Positions 17,930-28,243 of a DNA stretch of 64,000 nucleotides are shown here, piece after piece (position 1 is the first letter of the stretch; the number at the start of each line of letters is the position of its first letter). Source of the stretch: Myxococcales bacterium (lineage in GTDB: Bacteria; Myxococcota_A; Polyangia; Polyangiales; Polyangiaceae); contig JADJCA010000001.1 in NCBI GenBank assembly GCA_016703425.1, positions 1,178,001-1,242,000 of the forward strand. The letters run 5' to 3'. Made by a program: the position numbers and the translations under genes. The notes below the pieces were generated by a model. The model was not told the DNA's origin. It made no database searches and saw nothing but the letters and a program-made list of their open reading frames with translations.

Positions 17930-17986
17930 CCTCGTGAGCCTATCGCGCTCAGGCGCAGTCGGCCATGCCCCACCTGCGGCTCCCCC

Positions 17987-19855
17987 CTACCGGCCGGGCC
18001 CCAGCGGTTCGATGGGCCAGAGCTTGAGGAGCGGCGTTCGCGCGCCGGGCCCCGCCTCGCGCATGGCGCGCGCGCAGTCGTCGAGGGAGAGGCGCCGCGG
18101 GCCGAAGGCCGAGGCGTCGGCGGCGTCCGAGTCCATGAGCATCGTCGGCGTGTCGACGCCGAAGTCGTCGGGGTGCCCCGGCATGTTGAGCAGAACGTGC
18201 CCCAGCTCGTGAGCCAAGGTGAGGCTGCTGCGGCGCGCCCTTAGGCCCGCCCGGTCGAGGATGACGACGTTGCGAATGCTCGAAAGGTCGCTCGCGATGA
18301 ACGACTCCCCGATGCGCCCGCCGCTCGCGAAGGCGGGAACGACGAAGACCTCCAAGGTCGAGGGATCGCCGTCGTCGAATGCCTTGAGCAACGTTCGCTC
18401 TTCAAGCGTGCCCGCCATCGAGTCCATGTCACCGAAGTGCTGGAGGCCGTCCGACAGGTCGACGCGTCCGACGCGCACCGCGAGCGAAGATTCGGTGGAG
18501 CTCGTCGCCTCGACGATGGCCAAGACTCCGCTGCGGCGACGCACGAGGACGTCGACGCTCCCCGACGCGCCGGGGCCGATGCGCGCGTTGGGCGAGAGCG
18601 TTGTCTTGAAGCCGGCCTTCGTGGCGAGCGCGGCGAACTCCCGGGCCACCACGTCAGGCGTCGCGCGTGCCGCGACGTGCAGCGACACGGCCCGTCCGTC
18701 GATTCGAAAGGCGAGCTCGCCACCGGTGGCCGGGAGCCCCAGGTCGTTGCCAAAGGCCACGAGGTGCGAGGGCGGCGGGTCGACGACCTTGATGTCGAGC
18801 GAATCGCTGCGCCCAAAACTTACGCCGCATTGACCCCACGTGGCCGAAGCAAGCGCGAGCTCGGAGCGCATGAGCGCGACGGCGCCCGCGTCGTTGCCGC
18901 CGATGGCCGGTGCCCCACCCGGCGAGACGCGAAGCACGAGGGCTCGAACGTTGGCCTTCGTCCGAGGCAGCGCCGAATCCTTTCCGAGCCGCGGCCCCTC
19001 GACCCGCAACGACTGGTGAACCTTGTCAGCGATGCGCACCACGACGGCGCCGCCGACCTCACCGCGCAGGCTCCGGTCAACAGCGACGGGGTGCGAGCGA
19101 TCGATGTCATCGACGACGAACCGAAGGGGCGCCGAGACGAAGCAACGCTGCTCGCCGCCGCAAGGCACTTCGTCCACCTTGAGTCGCGGCACCGCGTCGA
19201 GGCCGACGTTGGTCGCCGAGAAGGCCTCCACACCGAGCGTTGGCGCTTCGCGGCCCGCTGGAACGCGGAGCTCCACGCGCAGCGCGTCCGGATCAGCGTA
19301 GGTCGCCCGCGGGGCGGGAGCGAGCTCCGGCGGCGTCCGCTGGAGCGACGCACGCCCCTTGACGGGATCGACCTCCTTGCCATCAGCACCGCGAAAGGAA
19401 AGACCGTAGACGACGACGGGCACGCGCTCCTCGCGGCCGTCTCTAAGGCGGACGATGAGGCTCCCCTGCCCGGCGCGCCGACCTTGGAGCGCGACCTTGC
19501 CGTTCGCGGCGCGCCCCCACGGCTGCGCGACGCCGTCGACGACGAGCCGAAGCATGTCGGCGACCTTCTTGTCGGACGGCGTGAACGTCGCGCCCTCAAA
19601 ACGAGCGTCAAGCAAGCGGAGCGACGCGGCGGCGTGTCCCACGACACGTGGCGACTCCGAGTCGGCGAGGCCGTCGAGGTCGTCGTCGTCGCGATCCGCG
19701 ACGAGGGTGAAGGTCGCGTCGTCGTCGCCGGCCCGCGCAAGGGGCGAAGCGAGGGCCACGCCCGCTGCGAGAACGAAGGCGTCGATCGATCGGCGCAGGC
19801 CGCGCCGGCTCCCGTGCGAACCGCCTCGGTGCGGTGCACCGAGGATCGTGATCAC
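17987..19855 (-). CDS. Secreted zinc metallopeptidase-like protein
   Basis: The 622-residue product has a signal peptide (hydrophobic about 27-42, ending ARA) and a long beta-rich middle. The C-terminal catalytic-like domain holds AHELGHVLLNMPGHPDD near residue 550 and MLMD about 16 residues later, resembling a zinc HExxH site with a downstream ligand and Met-turn. The HExxH-to-His spacing is longer than in standard metzincins (HExxHxxGxxH). GTG at 19855 is chosen because it overlaps the upstream stop by four bases (GTGA); a TTG at 19879 is also in frame. The upstream HEAT-like gene is its operon partner. Confidence 0.72.
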   Translation of the reverse strand: MITILGAPHRGGSHGSRRGLRRSIDAFVLAAGVALASPLARAGDDDATFTLVADRDDDDLDGLADSESPRVVGHAAASLRLLDARFEGATFTPSDKKVADMLRLVVDGVAQPWGRAANGKVALQGRRAGQGSLIVRLRDGREERVPVVVYGLSFRGADGKEVDPVKGRASLQRTPPELAPAPRATYADPDALRVELRVPAGREAPTLGVEAFSATNVGLDAVPRLKVDEVPCGGEQRCFVSAPLRFVVDDIDRSHPVAVDRSLRGEVGGAVVVRIADKVHQSLRVEGPRLGKDSALPRTKANVRALVLRVSPGGAPAIGGNDAGAVALMRSELALASATWGQCGVSFGRSDSLDIKVVDPPPSHLVAFGNDLGLPATGGELAFRIDGRAVSLHVAARATPDVVAREFAALATKAGFKTTLSPNARIGPGASGSVDVLVRRRSGVLAIVEATSSTESSLAVRVGRVDLSDGLQHFGDMDSMAGTLEERTLLKAFDDGDPSTLEVFVVPAFASGGRIGESFIASDLSSIRNVVILDRAGLRARRSSLTLAHELGHVLLNMPGHPDDFGVDTPTMLMDSDAADASAFGPRRLSLDDCARAMREAGPGARTPLLKLWPIEPLGPGR

Positions 19856-21168
19856 TCGAGCCAACCCCACTGCACCCAACGGATGTTTTGCTCCGTAAGG
19901 ACCGGCGGAGCGTTCTCGTCACCGCGACTCTTGGCGTCGGCGGCGCGAATAAGGCCGGCCCACGCGACGCTCGAGATGAGCCGAGAGGTCACCAATTCGC
20001 TGGCGGCATCGCGAGCCTCGTCGCGGAGACCGAGATCCCAGATGGCCGCTGTCGCGACGCCACGAACCTCTTCGCGCTTGGCGCTCCGGGCGGCGGTGGT
20101 TAGCGCCGCGCGAAGGTCGTCGCGGCCGTATCCCGAGACAAGATGCCGCGCGGCACGGACGGCGACCTCGGTCTCGAGCGGCTGCGTTCGAACGAAGCTC
20201 TCGAGCATGGCCTTGGCCGACGGGACGTGATCGGCCGCCATGCGGAACAGAAAGGTCGTGTCGCGATCGGCGCTGGGGCGATCGGAGAGACGTGCGACGA
20301 GCTCTACGGTGGGTCGCGTATCGGTGCTGGCCTTCTGCCCGCTCCCGTCGACCTGACGGGCCGCCGATTCGAGGACCCACGCGACGAGCGCCCACGCGGA
20401 GCGCGAGCTTGATGCGCCGTCGTCGGCCGAATCGCGCGCCGCAGCCAGCGGCTCCTGCTCGCCGGCGCGCACGGCGACCTCGGCGAGAACGAGCCAACGG
20501 CCAAGGTGGCGCTCGGCGCCCCTGAGGATCGCCAGCGCCGGCGCGATAGACCTGGCGACGGGTGCGTGCCGCAGAAGCGGCACGAACACGTCGGTGCAGA
20601 GCGAGATGCGGTGCGCTTCCTTGATCATGGGCGCCACCGCGAGGAGGTGCGCCCCGCTCGACTCGCCTCGGACGACGCGCGCCGTCTCTGCGGCGAACGA
20701 AAGGTACGATTGGCGGTTCGACGCGAGCTTGGAGAGAAGCCCCGCGAGCGTCTTGTCTTTGCAGAAGCCCGCGGCGCTCAAGGTGGCGATGCCGCCGGCG
20801 TCGTCGGCGCCCAAGGCGTCGCGCAAGAGGCCCGCCGCCGCCGCGTCGCCCTGCTCCGCCAACGTGCGGATGGTGACGGCGTAGAGCTCCCTCGAGAAGC
20901 TCTTGCGCTTGACGAGCGTGGAGGCGGTCTCGACGACGGCGCCTCGCAGCTGCGGGCTCAACGGCGCGAGCGCTCGCAGGGCTCCCGCGAGCTTCGTCTC
21001 CGACGCGCCCTTGCGCTTCATGGCGGCGTCGAGCTCTTCGAGCATGCGCTCGCGAGTCGTCTTGTCGACGAACTCGGCGCGCGCCAGCGGCGGACGCTTC
21101 GCTGCGTCCAGGCTCCGAGCCTCAGGGGCTCGTGTGGTCCGTGCTTCGCTCCTCTTGCCCACCGGCAC
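19852..21168 (-). CDS. Hypothetical helical-repeat protein
   Basis: The 438-residue product is mainly alpha-helical, with Ala/Leu-rich segments of about 30-40 residues that look like degenerate HEAT/TPR-type repeats, and has no signal peptide. Possible starts include GTG at 21168 (used) and later codons, since the first 40 residues are basic and low in complexity. The end overlaps the secreted metallopeptidase start (GTGA), so the two are co-translated. A cytoplasmic scaffold is the best guess; no function is assigned. Confidence 0.6.
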   Translation of the reverse strand: MPVGKRSEARTTRAPEARSLDAAKRPPLARAEFVDKTTRERMLEELDAAMKRKGASETKLAGALRALAPLSPQLRGAVVETASTLVKRKSFSRELYAVTIRTLAEQGDAAAAGLLRDALGADDAGGIATLSAAGFCKDKTLAGLLSKLASNRQSYLSFAAETARVVRGESSGAHLLAVAPMIKEAHRISLCTDVFVPLLRHAPVARSIAPALAILRGAERHLGRWLVLAEVAVRAGEQEPLAAARDSADDGASSSRSAWALVAWVLESAARQVDGSGQKASTDTRPTVELVARLSDRPSADRDTTFLFRMAADHVPSAKAMLESFVRTQPLETEVAVRAARHLVSGYGRDDLRAALTTAARSAKREEVRGVATAAIWDLGLRDEARDAASELVTSRLISSVAWAGLIRAADAKSRGDENAPPVLTEQNIRWVQWGWLE

Positions 21169-21406
21169 AGTTCACCCCCGAAAAAATCGGCCCGCTCGCT
21201 CGAGACGTTTGGTCACCATATCAGAAGCAAGCCCTTACGTTCGCCGACGATGTTGTGAATCGCGATCGAGGGGTCCGTGTGTGGACTGGCCAGACCGATC
21301 TCCAAAACATGATAGGGAGTCCGCCCTCGTGCCACGACAATCGTCGGGCGTCCACGACGCGCTTCGCGATCCTTCGCGATCCCCCGAGGCTCGGCGTCGT
21401 AGCAAG

Positions 21407-24400
21407 TCACACGCGCTGCAACTCTACGCCGACCGGCTCTCCCTCGACGTCCGCCGCGTTCGCTTCGGCTACGCCGCCAAACGACACCTCCGTCGCGAGG
21501 ACCTCGCGCGCGAGCTCGTCTTTGTGTTTCGCGAGGATACGTTCGAGTCGAGCGCCGCCGCGGAGCACGAGCCGGATGCGGTCCGCAAAATCGAGGCCTG
21601 CATCTTTCCGCGCCGTTTGGACGCGACTCTGCAGTTCGCGAACGAAGCCAAGGTCCAAGAGCTCCTCGTCGAGGGCCGTCTCGAGGACGACGGCAACGTG
21701 TTGCCCCGTGCCCATGCGCCCATCGGCGGCGGCGAACCCGGCCTTCGGCCGACACTCGGCGAGGACGTCCTCGGCACGGAACTCGGCGTACCCTTCGAGG
21801 CCCGGCTTCGCGAAGGGGGCGAGCGCCGCATCGCTTTGCCGAGCGGCCATGTCGCCGAGCGGCACCGTGCCGCGGCGCGCGGCGAGGTGCCACACGGTAC
21901 GTGACAGGTCCGCCGACCAGGCGGCCATTTCCTTCTTGAGGATCTGGGCCTCCTTGCCGAGGCCTCGCTCGCCAAGGGTGCGGAAGTTGGGCTTGAGGAC
22001 GTAGTCCACCAGCTCAGCCTCTTTCTTCTCGTCCACGAAATGGAGCGAGAGGACGTTGAGCTCTTCCCTCATCACGGCTTCGAAGTGAGCGAGCTTCTGG
22101 CGGTCCACGGCCCCGGGGACGACGACGTGGGCTGCACGCAGCGGTTGCCGCACCTTCAGCTTGCCGTGGGTGCGCGCTTGGAGGCCCAAGCTCACGATGT
22201 CCCGCACGCACCCCATCAGGGTGATGAGCTCACGGCTCTCGAGCCGTGTGGCTTGTGGGAAGTCGGTGAGGTGAACGCTGGTCGGCGCTTTGGAGCCGGC
22301 GCGCGCTGCCGGCCCGACGACGAGGTTTTGGTACATCGCGTCGGCGGCGAAGGGCGTAAACGGGGCCATGAGCCGCGCCGTCGTGACCAGCGACTCGTAG
22401 AGCGTGGCAAACGCGGCGCGCTTGTCGTCGTCCCAGCCGGCGCGCCAGAAACGCTCGCGACTTCGCCGGACGTACCAATTCGACAGGGCATCGACGAACT
22501 CGGTGATGTGCCGGGTGGCGCCGAAGACATCGAGGGCGTCGAGTTTCTCGCCAACGTGAAAGGTCGTCTCTTGAAGGAGATCGCGGATCCAGCGATCGAG
22601 TTCGTTCTTCCGGACGTCAAGCGACGCGACGCCCGACGCTCCAGCCGGAGCGAGCGGATCGAAGTCGTCGATGTTCGCGTAGATGACGAAGAACGAATAG
22701 ACGTTGCGCAGCTTGATGAGCGTCTCTTTCTGGAGCGCGCGCACGTTCGAGAGCGAGTGCCGGGTGTTGGTCCACGGGGGACTCTGCGCATAGAAGAACC
22801 AACGAAACGCGTCGGCGCCGGGGGCCGACGCCGACGGGTCCTCGACCCAGGCTCGTTCGCCCAGGGGAAGCCGAGGCACCTCGACGGGCGCCACGTCGGG
22901 CTTCGTCGTGCGCCGAACGCCGAGGCGCGTCTGGTCCTCCGATGCGAGGGCCACGACGCGACGCCGCATCTTCTTGCCGGCGTGGATCGTGACCTCGACG
23001 CTCTCGCCTTCTCGCTCACCGTAGACGCGGACACGCGCACCTTCTTGCATGTCGAGGCCTTCGAGATCTTCGCGCGCGATGAAGCACGTGCCTGGCTTCA
23101 CCTCGACGCCCACGTCCTTGCCGTCCAAGACGCCAAACTCCATGCGCACGCGATCGAGGATCACGTCCGGCGGCGTGTAGTTGCCCTTGGACTTCGACTC
23201 CTTCTTCCCTTCCTTGTCGCAGACGTGCCCGAGGACGATGCACGACTTGAACGGGTGGGGATACGGACGCGCCGGCTCGAGACCGAAGCGCTTCTGACAA
23301 TCGGCGTCGAAGACCAACGTCGAGATCATGAGCAGCGTGTAGAACCAGCCGCGCGTCTGATCGATGGCCTCGCTAATGAAGTCGGCGGGGAAGCTCTCGC
23401 GAAACTTCTCCACGGAGCCTTCGGCGTGGGGGAACCCCCACTGCGCGAAGGGCATCGCCCCCGAGTCAAACCAGCAATCGATGACCTCGGGGACGCGCCT
23501 ATAGGTCCCCTCCTCGCCCGCGTTCTGCCAGGTGACCTGGTCGATCCACGGCTTGTGAACGACGAGGTGCTCGGAGAGGGAGGGGTCCTTCTTCTTGGCC
23601 TCATGGAAGTGATCGAAGGCGTTGGGGTTCTTGGCCAAGATCTCCGCCATGGAGGCCGGCGCCTCCATGTTGCCGGTGACGTCGTTGATCCAGATGTTGA
23701 GCGGCGTGCCCCAATACCGCTCACGAGAGAGCGCCCAGTCGACGTTGTTGCGCAAGAAGTCGCCGAAGCGCCCCTCCTTGATGTGATCCGGCAACCAATG
23801 AATCGCCCCGCTGTTCTCGAGCGCGCGATCTTTCACGGACGTCGTGCGGATGTACCAAGCGGGCCGGGCGAATTGGATGAGCGGATCGGAGTCGGCGCGC
23901 CAGCAAAAGGGATAGTCGTGGCGATAGAGCTCGGCGAAGACCAGAAGACCTCGCTCACGGAGCTCGTCTTGGAGGTCTTTGTCGCAATCTTTCACCCAGC
24001 GACCGGCGTACTTTCCCATCTCCGGGAGGAACGCGCCGTCGGCGCCGACGGCGCACAAGAGCGGAACGCCTTCGCCGCCGCCAGGCAACGACGCCATGAT
24101 CTTCTTGTGCGCGTTGTGGTCGTCTTCGCCGAAGGCCGGCGCAATGTGAACGATGCCCGTGCCCGTATCGAGCGTCACGAAGTCGGCGGCGATGACCTTG
24201 AAGTAAGGCACCCCTTCGGGAAGTGTCGCGCCATAGAGATCGAAGGGCGGCGCGTAGCGCTCGCCCACGAGGTCCTTGCCGGCGAATTCGGCCACGACCT
24301 CGAGCTTCGCCTTGAGCTTGCCCTCGAGCGCGCCGACCAAGTCCTTCGCGACGACGAAGCGACGGCCCGCGAAAGCGTGAACCTTGTCGGCGCCGTCCTT

Positions 24401-25231
24401 CGTCGCGTCTTTCTTGTCCTTCTTGTCGGCGTTCTTGTCGGTGACGGCTTCACCAACGACAACGACCACGTAGCGATGCGCTGGATGGACAGCCGCGTAA
24501 GAGTTCGAAGGCAAGGTCCAAGGCGTCGTCGTCCACACGAGGAGCGACGCGTCGCCAAGGTCGGGCCGCTCGGAGTCGCGAAGCGGAAACGCGACGTAGG
24601 CGCTCGGGTCGTCGACGGACTTGTAGCCGAGGCCAACCTCCGCCGACGAAAGCGGCGTTCCGCCTTGCGCCCACCACCAGACGACCTTGTGGCCTTGGTA
24701 GAGGAGCCCCTTCTTGAAGAGCTCGGCGAGAGCCCACCAAACGCTCTCGACGTACCCTTTGTGGAAGGTGACGTACGCGTCCTTTAGATCGACCCAGAAG
24801 CCGATGCGCTCCGTTAGCCGCTCCCACTCCTCGGTGTAGCGAAAGACCGAGTCGATGCAGCGCTTCACGAAGGGCTCGACGCCGTACTCTTCGATGGCCG
24901 CCTTGCCGTGGATGCGCAGCTCCTTCTCGACCTCGACCTCGACGGGCAGTCCGTGCGTGTCCCAACCGGCTTTGCGGCCCACGCGATGGCCCTGCATCGT
25001 CTTGTAGCGCGGGAAGAGGTCCTTGATGACGCGCGTCAGAACGTGACCGTTGTGCGGAATGCCGTTGGCCGTCGGCGGCCCTTCGTAGAAGACGAAGGAG
25101 CCGGCCGGCGAGGTCTTCCCGAGCGATTGCTCGAAGATGCGCTGCTCCTTCCAGAGCGAGAGAATCTTCTTCTCCTCGGCTGGAAAATCGAGCTCTTGAA
25201 GGACCTTCTCGAAGCGCGGGCTACTCGCCAT
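21407..25231 (-). CDS. ileS: Isoleucyl-tRNA synthetase IleS, with an insertion after KMSKS
   Basis: IleS charges tRNA-Ile and edits mischarged Val. The 1274-residue protein has the class I HIGH-equivalent HNGH at 60-63, the editing-domain segments TTTPWTLPSN (about 234-243) and GTGIVHIAPAFGEDD, and the KMSKS-equivalent ESKSKGN at about 678-684. The sequence looks like the eukaryote-like (type 2) lineage, but it exceeds the usual ~1050 residues. About 100 extra residues (roughly 701-804) sit between EFG and ADAFRWFFY, splitting the normal FGAD junction; the insert holds beta-like segments. A Lys/Asp-rich loop lies at 266-282. ATG at 25231 (MASSPRFEKVLQELDF) matches the family start, and the open frame upstream has no homology-like character. 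Confidence 0.93.
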   Translation of the reverse strand: MASSPRFEKVLQELDFPAEEKKILSLWKEQRIFEQSLGKTSPAGSFVFYEGPPTANGIPHNGHVLTRVIKDLFPRYKTMQGHRVGRKAGWDTHGLPVEVEVEKELRIHGKAAIEEYGVEPFVKRCIDSVFRYTEEWERLTERIGFWVDLKDAYVTFHKGYVESVWWALAELFKKGLLYQGHKVVWWWAQGGTPLSSAEVGLGYKSVDDPSAYVAFPLRDSERPDLGDASLLVWTTTPWTLPSNSYAAVHPAHRYVVVVVGEAVTDKNADKKDKKDATKDGADKVHAFAGRRFVVAKDLVGALEGKLKAKLEVVAEFAGKDLVGERYAPPFDLYGATLPEGVPYFKVIAADFVTLDTGTGIVHIAPAFGEDDHNAHKKIMASLPGGGEGVPLLCAVGADGAFLPEMGKYAGRWVKDCDKDLQDELRERGLLVFAELYRHDYPFCWRADSDPLIQFARPAWYIRTTSVKDRALENSGAIHWLPDHIKEGRFGDFLRNNVDWALSRERYWGTPLNIWINDVTGNMEAPASMAEILAKNPNAFDHFHEAKKKDPSLSEHLVVHKPWIDQVTWQNAGEEGTYRRVPEVIDCWFDSGAMPFAQWGFPHAEGSVEKFRESFPADFISEAIDQTRGWFYTLLMISTLVFDADCQKRFGLEPARPYPHPFKSCIVLGHVCDKEGKKESKSKGNYTPPDVILDRVRMEFGVLDGKDVGVEVKPGTCFIAREDLEGLDMQEGARVRVYGEREGESVEVTIHAGKKMRRRVVALASEDQTRLGVRRTTKPDVAPVEVPRLPLGERAWVEDPSASAPGADAFRWFFYAQSPPWTNTRHSLSNVRALQKETLIKLRNVYSFFVIYANIDDFDPLAPAGASGVASLDVRKNELDRWIRDLLQETTFHVGEKLDALDVFGATRHITEFVDALSNWYVRRSRERFWRAGWDDDKRAAFATLYESLVTTARLMAPFTPFAADAMYQNLVVGPAARAGSKAPTSVHLTDFPQATRLESRELITLMGCVRDIVSLGLQARTHGKLKVRQPLRAAHVVVPGAVDRQKLAHFEAVMREELNVLSLHFVDEKKEAELVDYVLKPNFRTLGERGLGKEAQILKKEMAAWSADLSRTVWHLAARRGTVPLGDMAARQSDAALAPFAKPGLEGYAEFRAEDVLAECRPKAGFAAADGRMGTGQHVAVVLETALDEELLDLGFVRELQSRVQTARKDAGLDFADRIRLVLRGGARLERILAKHKDELAREVLATEVSFGGVAEANAADVEGEPVGVELQRV

Positions 25232-25332
25232 GGGGCGCGGAGAGTAGTGCAACGGCCCTCGCAATGGAACGCGCGTCGCGCCACGCTGGGTCGCGCCGCC
25301 CGCGATGCGGAGCTGTGGTTCGCCGCGTCGTT

Positions 25333-26622
25333 CTAGGGACCGACGCGAACGCGCCCGATGACCTCGTCGCGCTCCGGCAGGATCCACGGATTGTGCCGAA
25401 ACACATCGTACGTGAGCGGCGTCGAGCACACGCCCTTGGCGTCGACGACGGTGGTCATCTTCGTGCTGGTCTTTCGGCGCGAAGCCAAGAACGCGTCGAG
25501 ATCGCGAAATTCGGGATCACGCTTGAGCTGTTCGCAAAGGTGCTTCACCTGCGTCATGAGGAGCAACGGATCACACACGATGCGCGGCTGAAGATCGGGC
25601 GACGGGATCGGAAAACGTGTCACCCCGGTCGTCCGATGCACCGTGACGCGCCGCTCGCAGACCGCGTGGGCATCGAACATGTGCTGAGCGACGAGTCGAC
25701 CTTCGCCCGTGAGCGCGACATCTCCAGGAAACGCGTAGGGCACCAACTGACACGCCGAGAACGTGCCCCATACGGCGGCTCTGGTGCGTTTGCTCCGCGG
25801 TCCCGGCGGCTCGGGCCAGCGGCGGTCGGCGACGAACAGCCAAAGAACCCCAAGCATGAGCAGCGGGTACGAGTACTCGATGACGGCGAAGGACATGACG
25901 TGCAACGCGGCAAACTGCGCGAAGGCCGCCCAGAACAGCCAGCGGCGTTTCGACAAGAGCGCCCAGGACACGCAAAGCTCCAGGAACACCACGTAGGCGC
26001 AAGCGGCGGGCACGAGCGCCTGTGGCATCCACAAATTCCCGTAGAGCGCGGCGCCGCTCAGCCACTCGACGTGGAACTTCAACGTGCTCGCCCACGCATA
26101 CGAAAGAACCACGAGCCCCTTGAGCACGGCGCGCGCGCGAGGGACCGCTAAGAAGACCGCCGTTTGCCACGCGAGGGTCGTGTGCTGGCTTTGACGGAAG
26201 CGAAAGTCCTGCACCCAACTCAGCGCAAAGACGCCTGCCGCCACCGCCAGAACGATGCCGGCGCGCCGCGCGTCCTTGCTCGACGCGTTGAGGTCGGAGG
26301 CGCGGAGCGAGCGCACGAAGAACCATGCCGCGGCAACACCGAGGCAAAATACGCGCCGAAGATGGCCGAAATGGCGCGCTCGCCGAGCACGCGCGCGCTC
26401 GCAGCCTTCCCAGAAGGGCCAGCAGATGGGCTCGCCCTGCGACAGCACGCGCGGGAAATGGCGGGTCAGGGTCCAATGCACGGCCATGAGCGCGTGGGCC
26501 AGTCCGAGGACGGCGCCGTAGCTCGCCAGCGCCTTGTCCCGCGCCCACTCGGCGCCCCTGGCGTTGAAGACAGTCCCTGCGAGCACGGCCGAAGAATGAG
26601 CGGCGACGGGGCATCGGCGCAA
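25333..26622 (-). CDS. Polytopic membrane protein, HTTM-like
   Basis: The 429-residue product has about eight hydrophobic helices between residues 30 and 285, then a soluble C-terminal domain of about 130 residues. The segment KFHVEWLSGAAL in the middle of the helices resembles the HTTM (vitamin K-dependent carboxylase-like) family pattern, but the resemblance is partial. The frame begins at TTG 26622; a GTG at 26586 or a later codon is equally possible. It is divergent from the Cys-rich lipoprotein gene. The reaction, if any, is unknown. Confidence 0.55.
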   Translation of the reverse strand: MRRCPVAAHSSAVLAGTVFNARGAEWARDKALASYGAVLGLAHALMAVHWTLTRHFPRVLSQGEPICWPFWEGCERARARRARHFGHLRRVFCLGVAAAWFFVRSLRASDLNASSKDARRAGIVLAVAAGVFALSWVQDFRFRQSQHTTLAWQTAVFLAVPRARAVLKGLVVLSYAWASTLKFHVEWLSGAALYGNLWMPQALVPAACAYVVFLELCVSWALLSKRRWLFWAAFAQFAALHVMSFAVIEYSYPLLMLGVLWLFVADRRWPEPPGPRSKRTRAAVWGTFSACQLVPYAFPGDVALTGEGRLVAQHMFDAHAVCERRVTVHRTTGVTRFPIPSPDLQPRIVCDPLLLMTQVKHLCEQLKRDPEFRDLDAFLASRRKTSTKMTTVVDAKGVCSTPLTYDVFRHNPWILPERDEVIGRVRVGP

Positions 26623-26685
26623 GCCGTGAACGTCCGTCGCGAATCTCCGTCGCGGCCCGGTGTCCGTCGGCTATGCTTCCGAGGC

Positions 26686-28243
26686 ATGCGACCCCGCGTT
26701 TGGCTGGCCGCCGCGGCACTCTTTGCGTTCCCCGCGGCGAGCGGGTGTGACGACCCGACGAGCGTCGCGGTCCGGGTCACAGCCGACATCCCGTGCTCCA
26801 CCTTGAAGGGCGTCCTGATCAGGGCCACAAGCCCCGGCAAGCCGGAGGGACCCGAGACCAGGACGACCCGTTGCGTGGACGGCGCCGACGAGGCAACGGT
26901 GGGAACCCTCATCCTGGTGCCGAGCGGCGATCCCGATGCGAAGCTCTCCGTGACCGTCATCGCCGGACTCGACCGTCCCGCGGAGGAGTGCGCGGCGGCC
27001 AACTACGAAGGCTGCGTCATCGCCAGGCGGACCCTTCGCTTCGTAGCCAAACGCGAGCTCGACCTGCCCATCGTGGTGCGCGGGCAATGCAAGGGCATCG
27101 CGTGCGACGGCACCGCGACGTGCGTGGCCGGGACGTGCCGCACGGCCAAGGTCGATGACCCCGCCGACTGCGTCGGCGACGTGTGCAGCGAGGGTTCACT
27201 GGCCGGGCGCCAGGCCCCGCCCCCGGTGGTCTTGCCCGACGGTGCCGTGGTCGCGCCAGTCACACCGGGCCCCGCGCCTGACGCCGGCCTCACGTGTGGA
27301 ACGAGCGAGAAGGTTTGCGGCGGCGCTTGCGTCAGCGCCGGCGACCCTCGCTACGGGTGCACGCTTGGCGGCTGCGAGCCGTGCGCCGGGCTAGACATCG
27401 GAGACTTCGCCTGTGCCACGGGCCTTTGCACGTTGATCGCTTGCAAGGCCGGCTACAAGAAGTGCGGCGAGGGGTGCGTTCCTACCGACGTGGCCCACGG
27501 CTGCTCGGCCGCCGCCTGTCAGCCTTGCGACGCCGCCAACGGCACGGCGAGCTGCGAAGGGGGCCAGTGCGCCCTTACTTGCTCTTCGGGTTACAAGCTC
27601 TGCGGAGGCAAGTGCGTCGACGTAACCGATCCGAGCTACGGCTGCGGCCTGAGCGGCTGCACCGCTTGCTCGCCCGACAGCGGCGGAGGAACGATCCTTT
27701 GCAGCGCCAACGCCTGCACGCTGGGCACGTGCCCGGCGGGCACCAAGAACGGCAACCAGAAGTGTGTCCCGACGGATCGCAACAACGGCTGCGCGGCCGC
27801 GTCGTGTACGCCGTGCGCCGCCGACGCGACATGCCAGGGCATGCCAACGGTTTGCACGTGCGTGCCCCAAAGCGACGCGACGGTCTGCGCAGCCAAGGGC
27901 TTCAACTGCGGGAGCACCACGAACAACTGCGGCGGCGCGGTGACCTGCGGGAGCTGCACGACCCCCAACAGCTGCGCCGGCGGCGGTACCGCCAACGTGT
28001 GCGGCTGCGCCCAACAACGCCGCCGCGTGCAGCGGAAAGAACTGCGGAACCGTGGGGAACAATTGCGGCCAGGCCGTGAGCTGCGGCACTTGCGCGAGCC
28101 CCGATAGCTGCGGCGGAGCTGGAGCCGCCAACGTGTGCGGCTGCACGCCGACGCTCGATTGCAACGGCAACTGCGGCTACTACGACAACGGCTGCGGCAC
28201 GCAGGTGTATTGCGGAGATTGCGGGGGCGGCGGATGCGACTGA
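26686..28243 (+). CDS. Cys-rich repeat lipoprotein, interrupted by a frameshift near 28012
   Basis: ATG at 26686 begins a signal peptide with lipobox ASGC near residue 21. A beta-rich region of about 110 residues and a Pro/Val/Asp linker follow, then a long Cys-rich region with units such as CGGxCVxxxDPxYGCxxxxCxxC, each resembling a small disulfide-bonded module. Near 28012 the reading frame is lost: the first frame continues as basic, Cys-free sequence to a stop at 28107. The same repeat pattern (NCG, GNNCGQAVSCGTC) resumes in the next frame and stops at 28243. Removing one C near 28012 restores one frame of about 518 residues. The downstream gene overlaps by 10 bases, supporting 28243 as the natural end. 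Confidence 0.7.

Noticed and set aside
22040..24787. Open reading frame of 915 codons on the plus strand opposite ileS
   Set aside because: It is a shadow of the codon bias of ileS; no domain or ribosome site.
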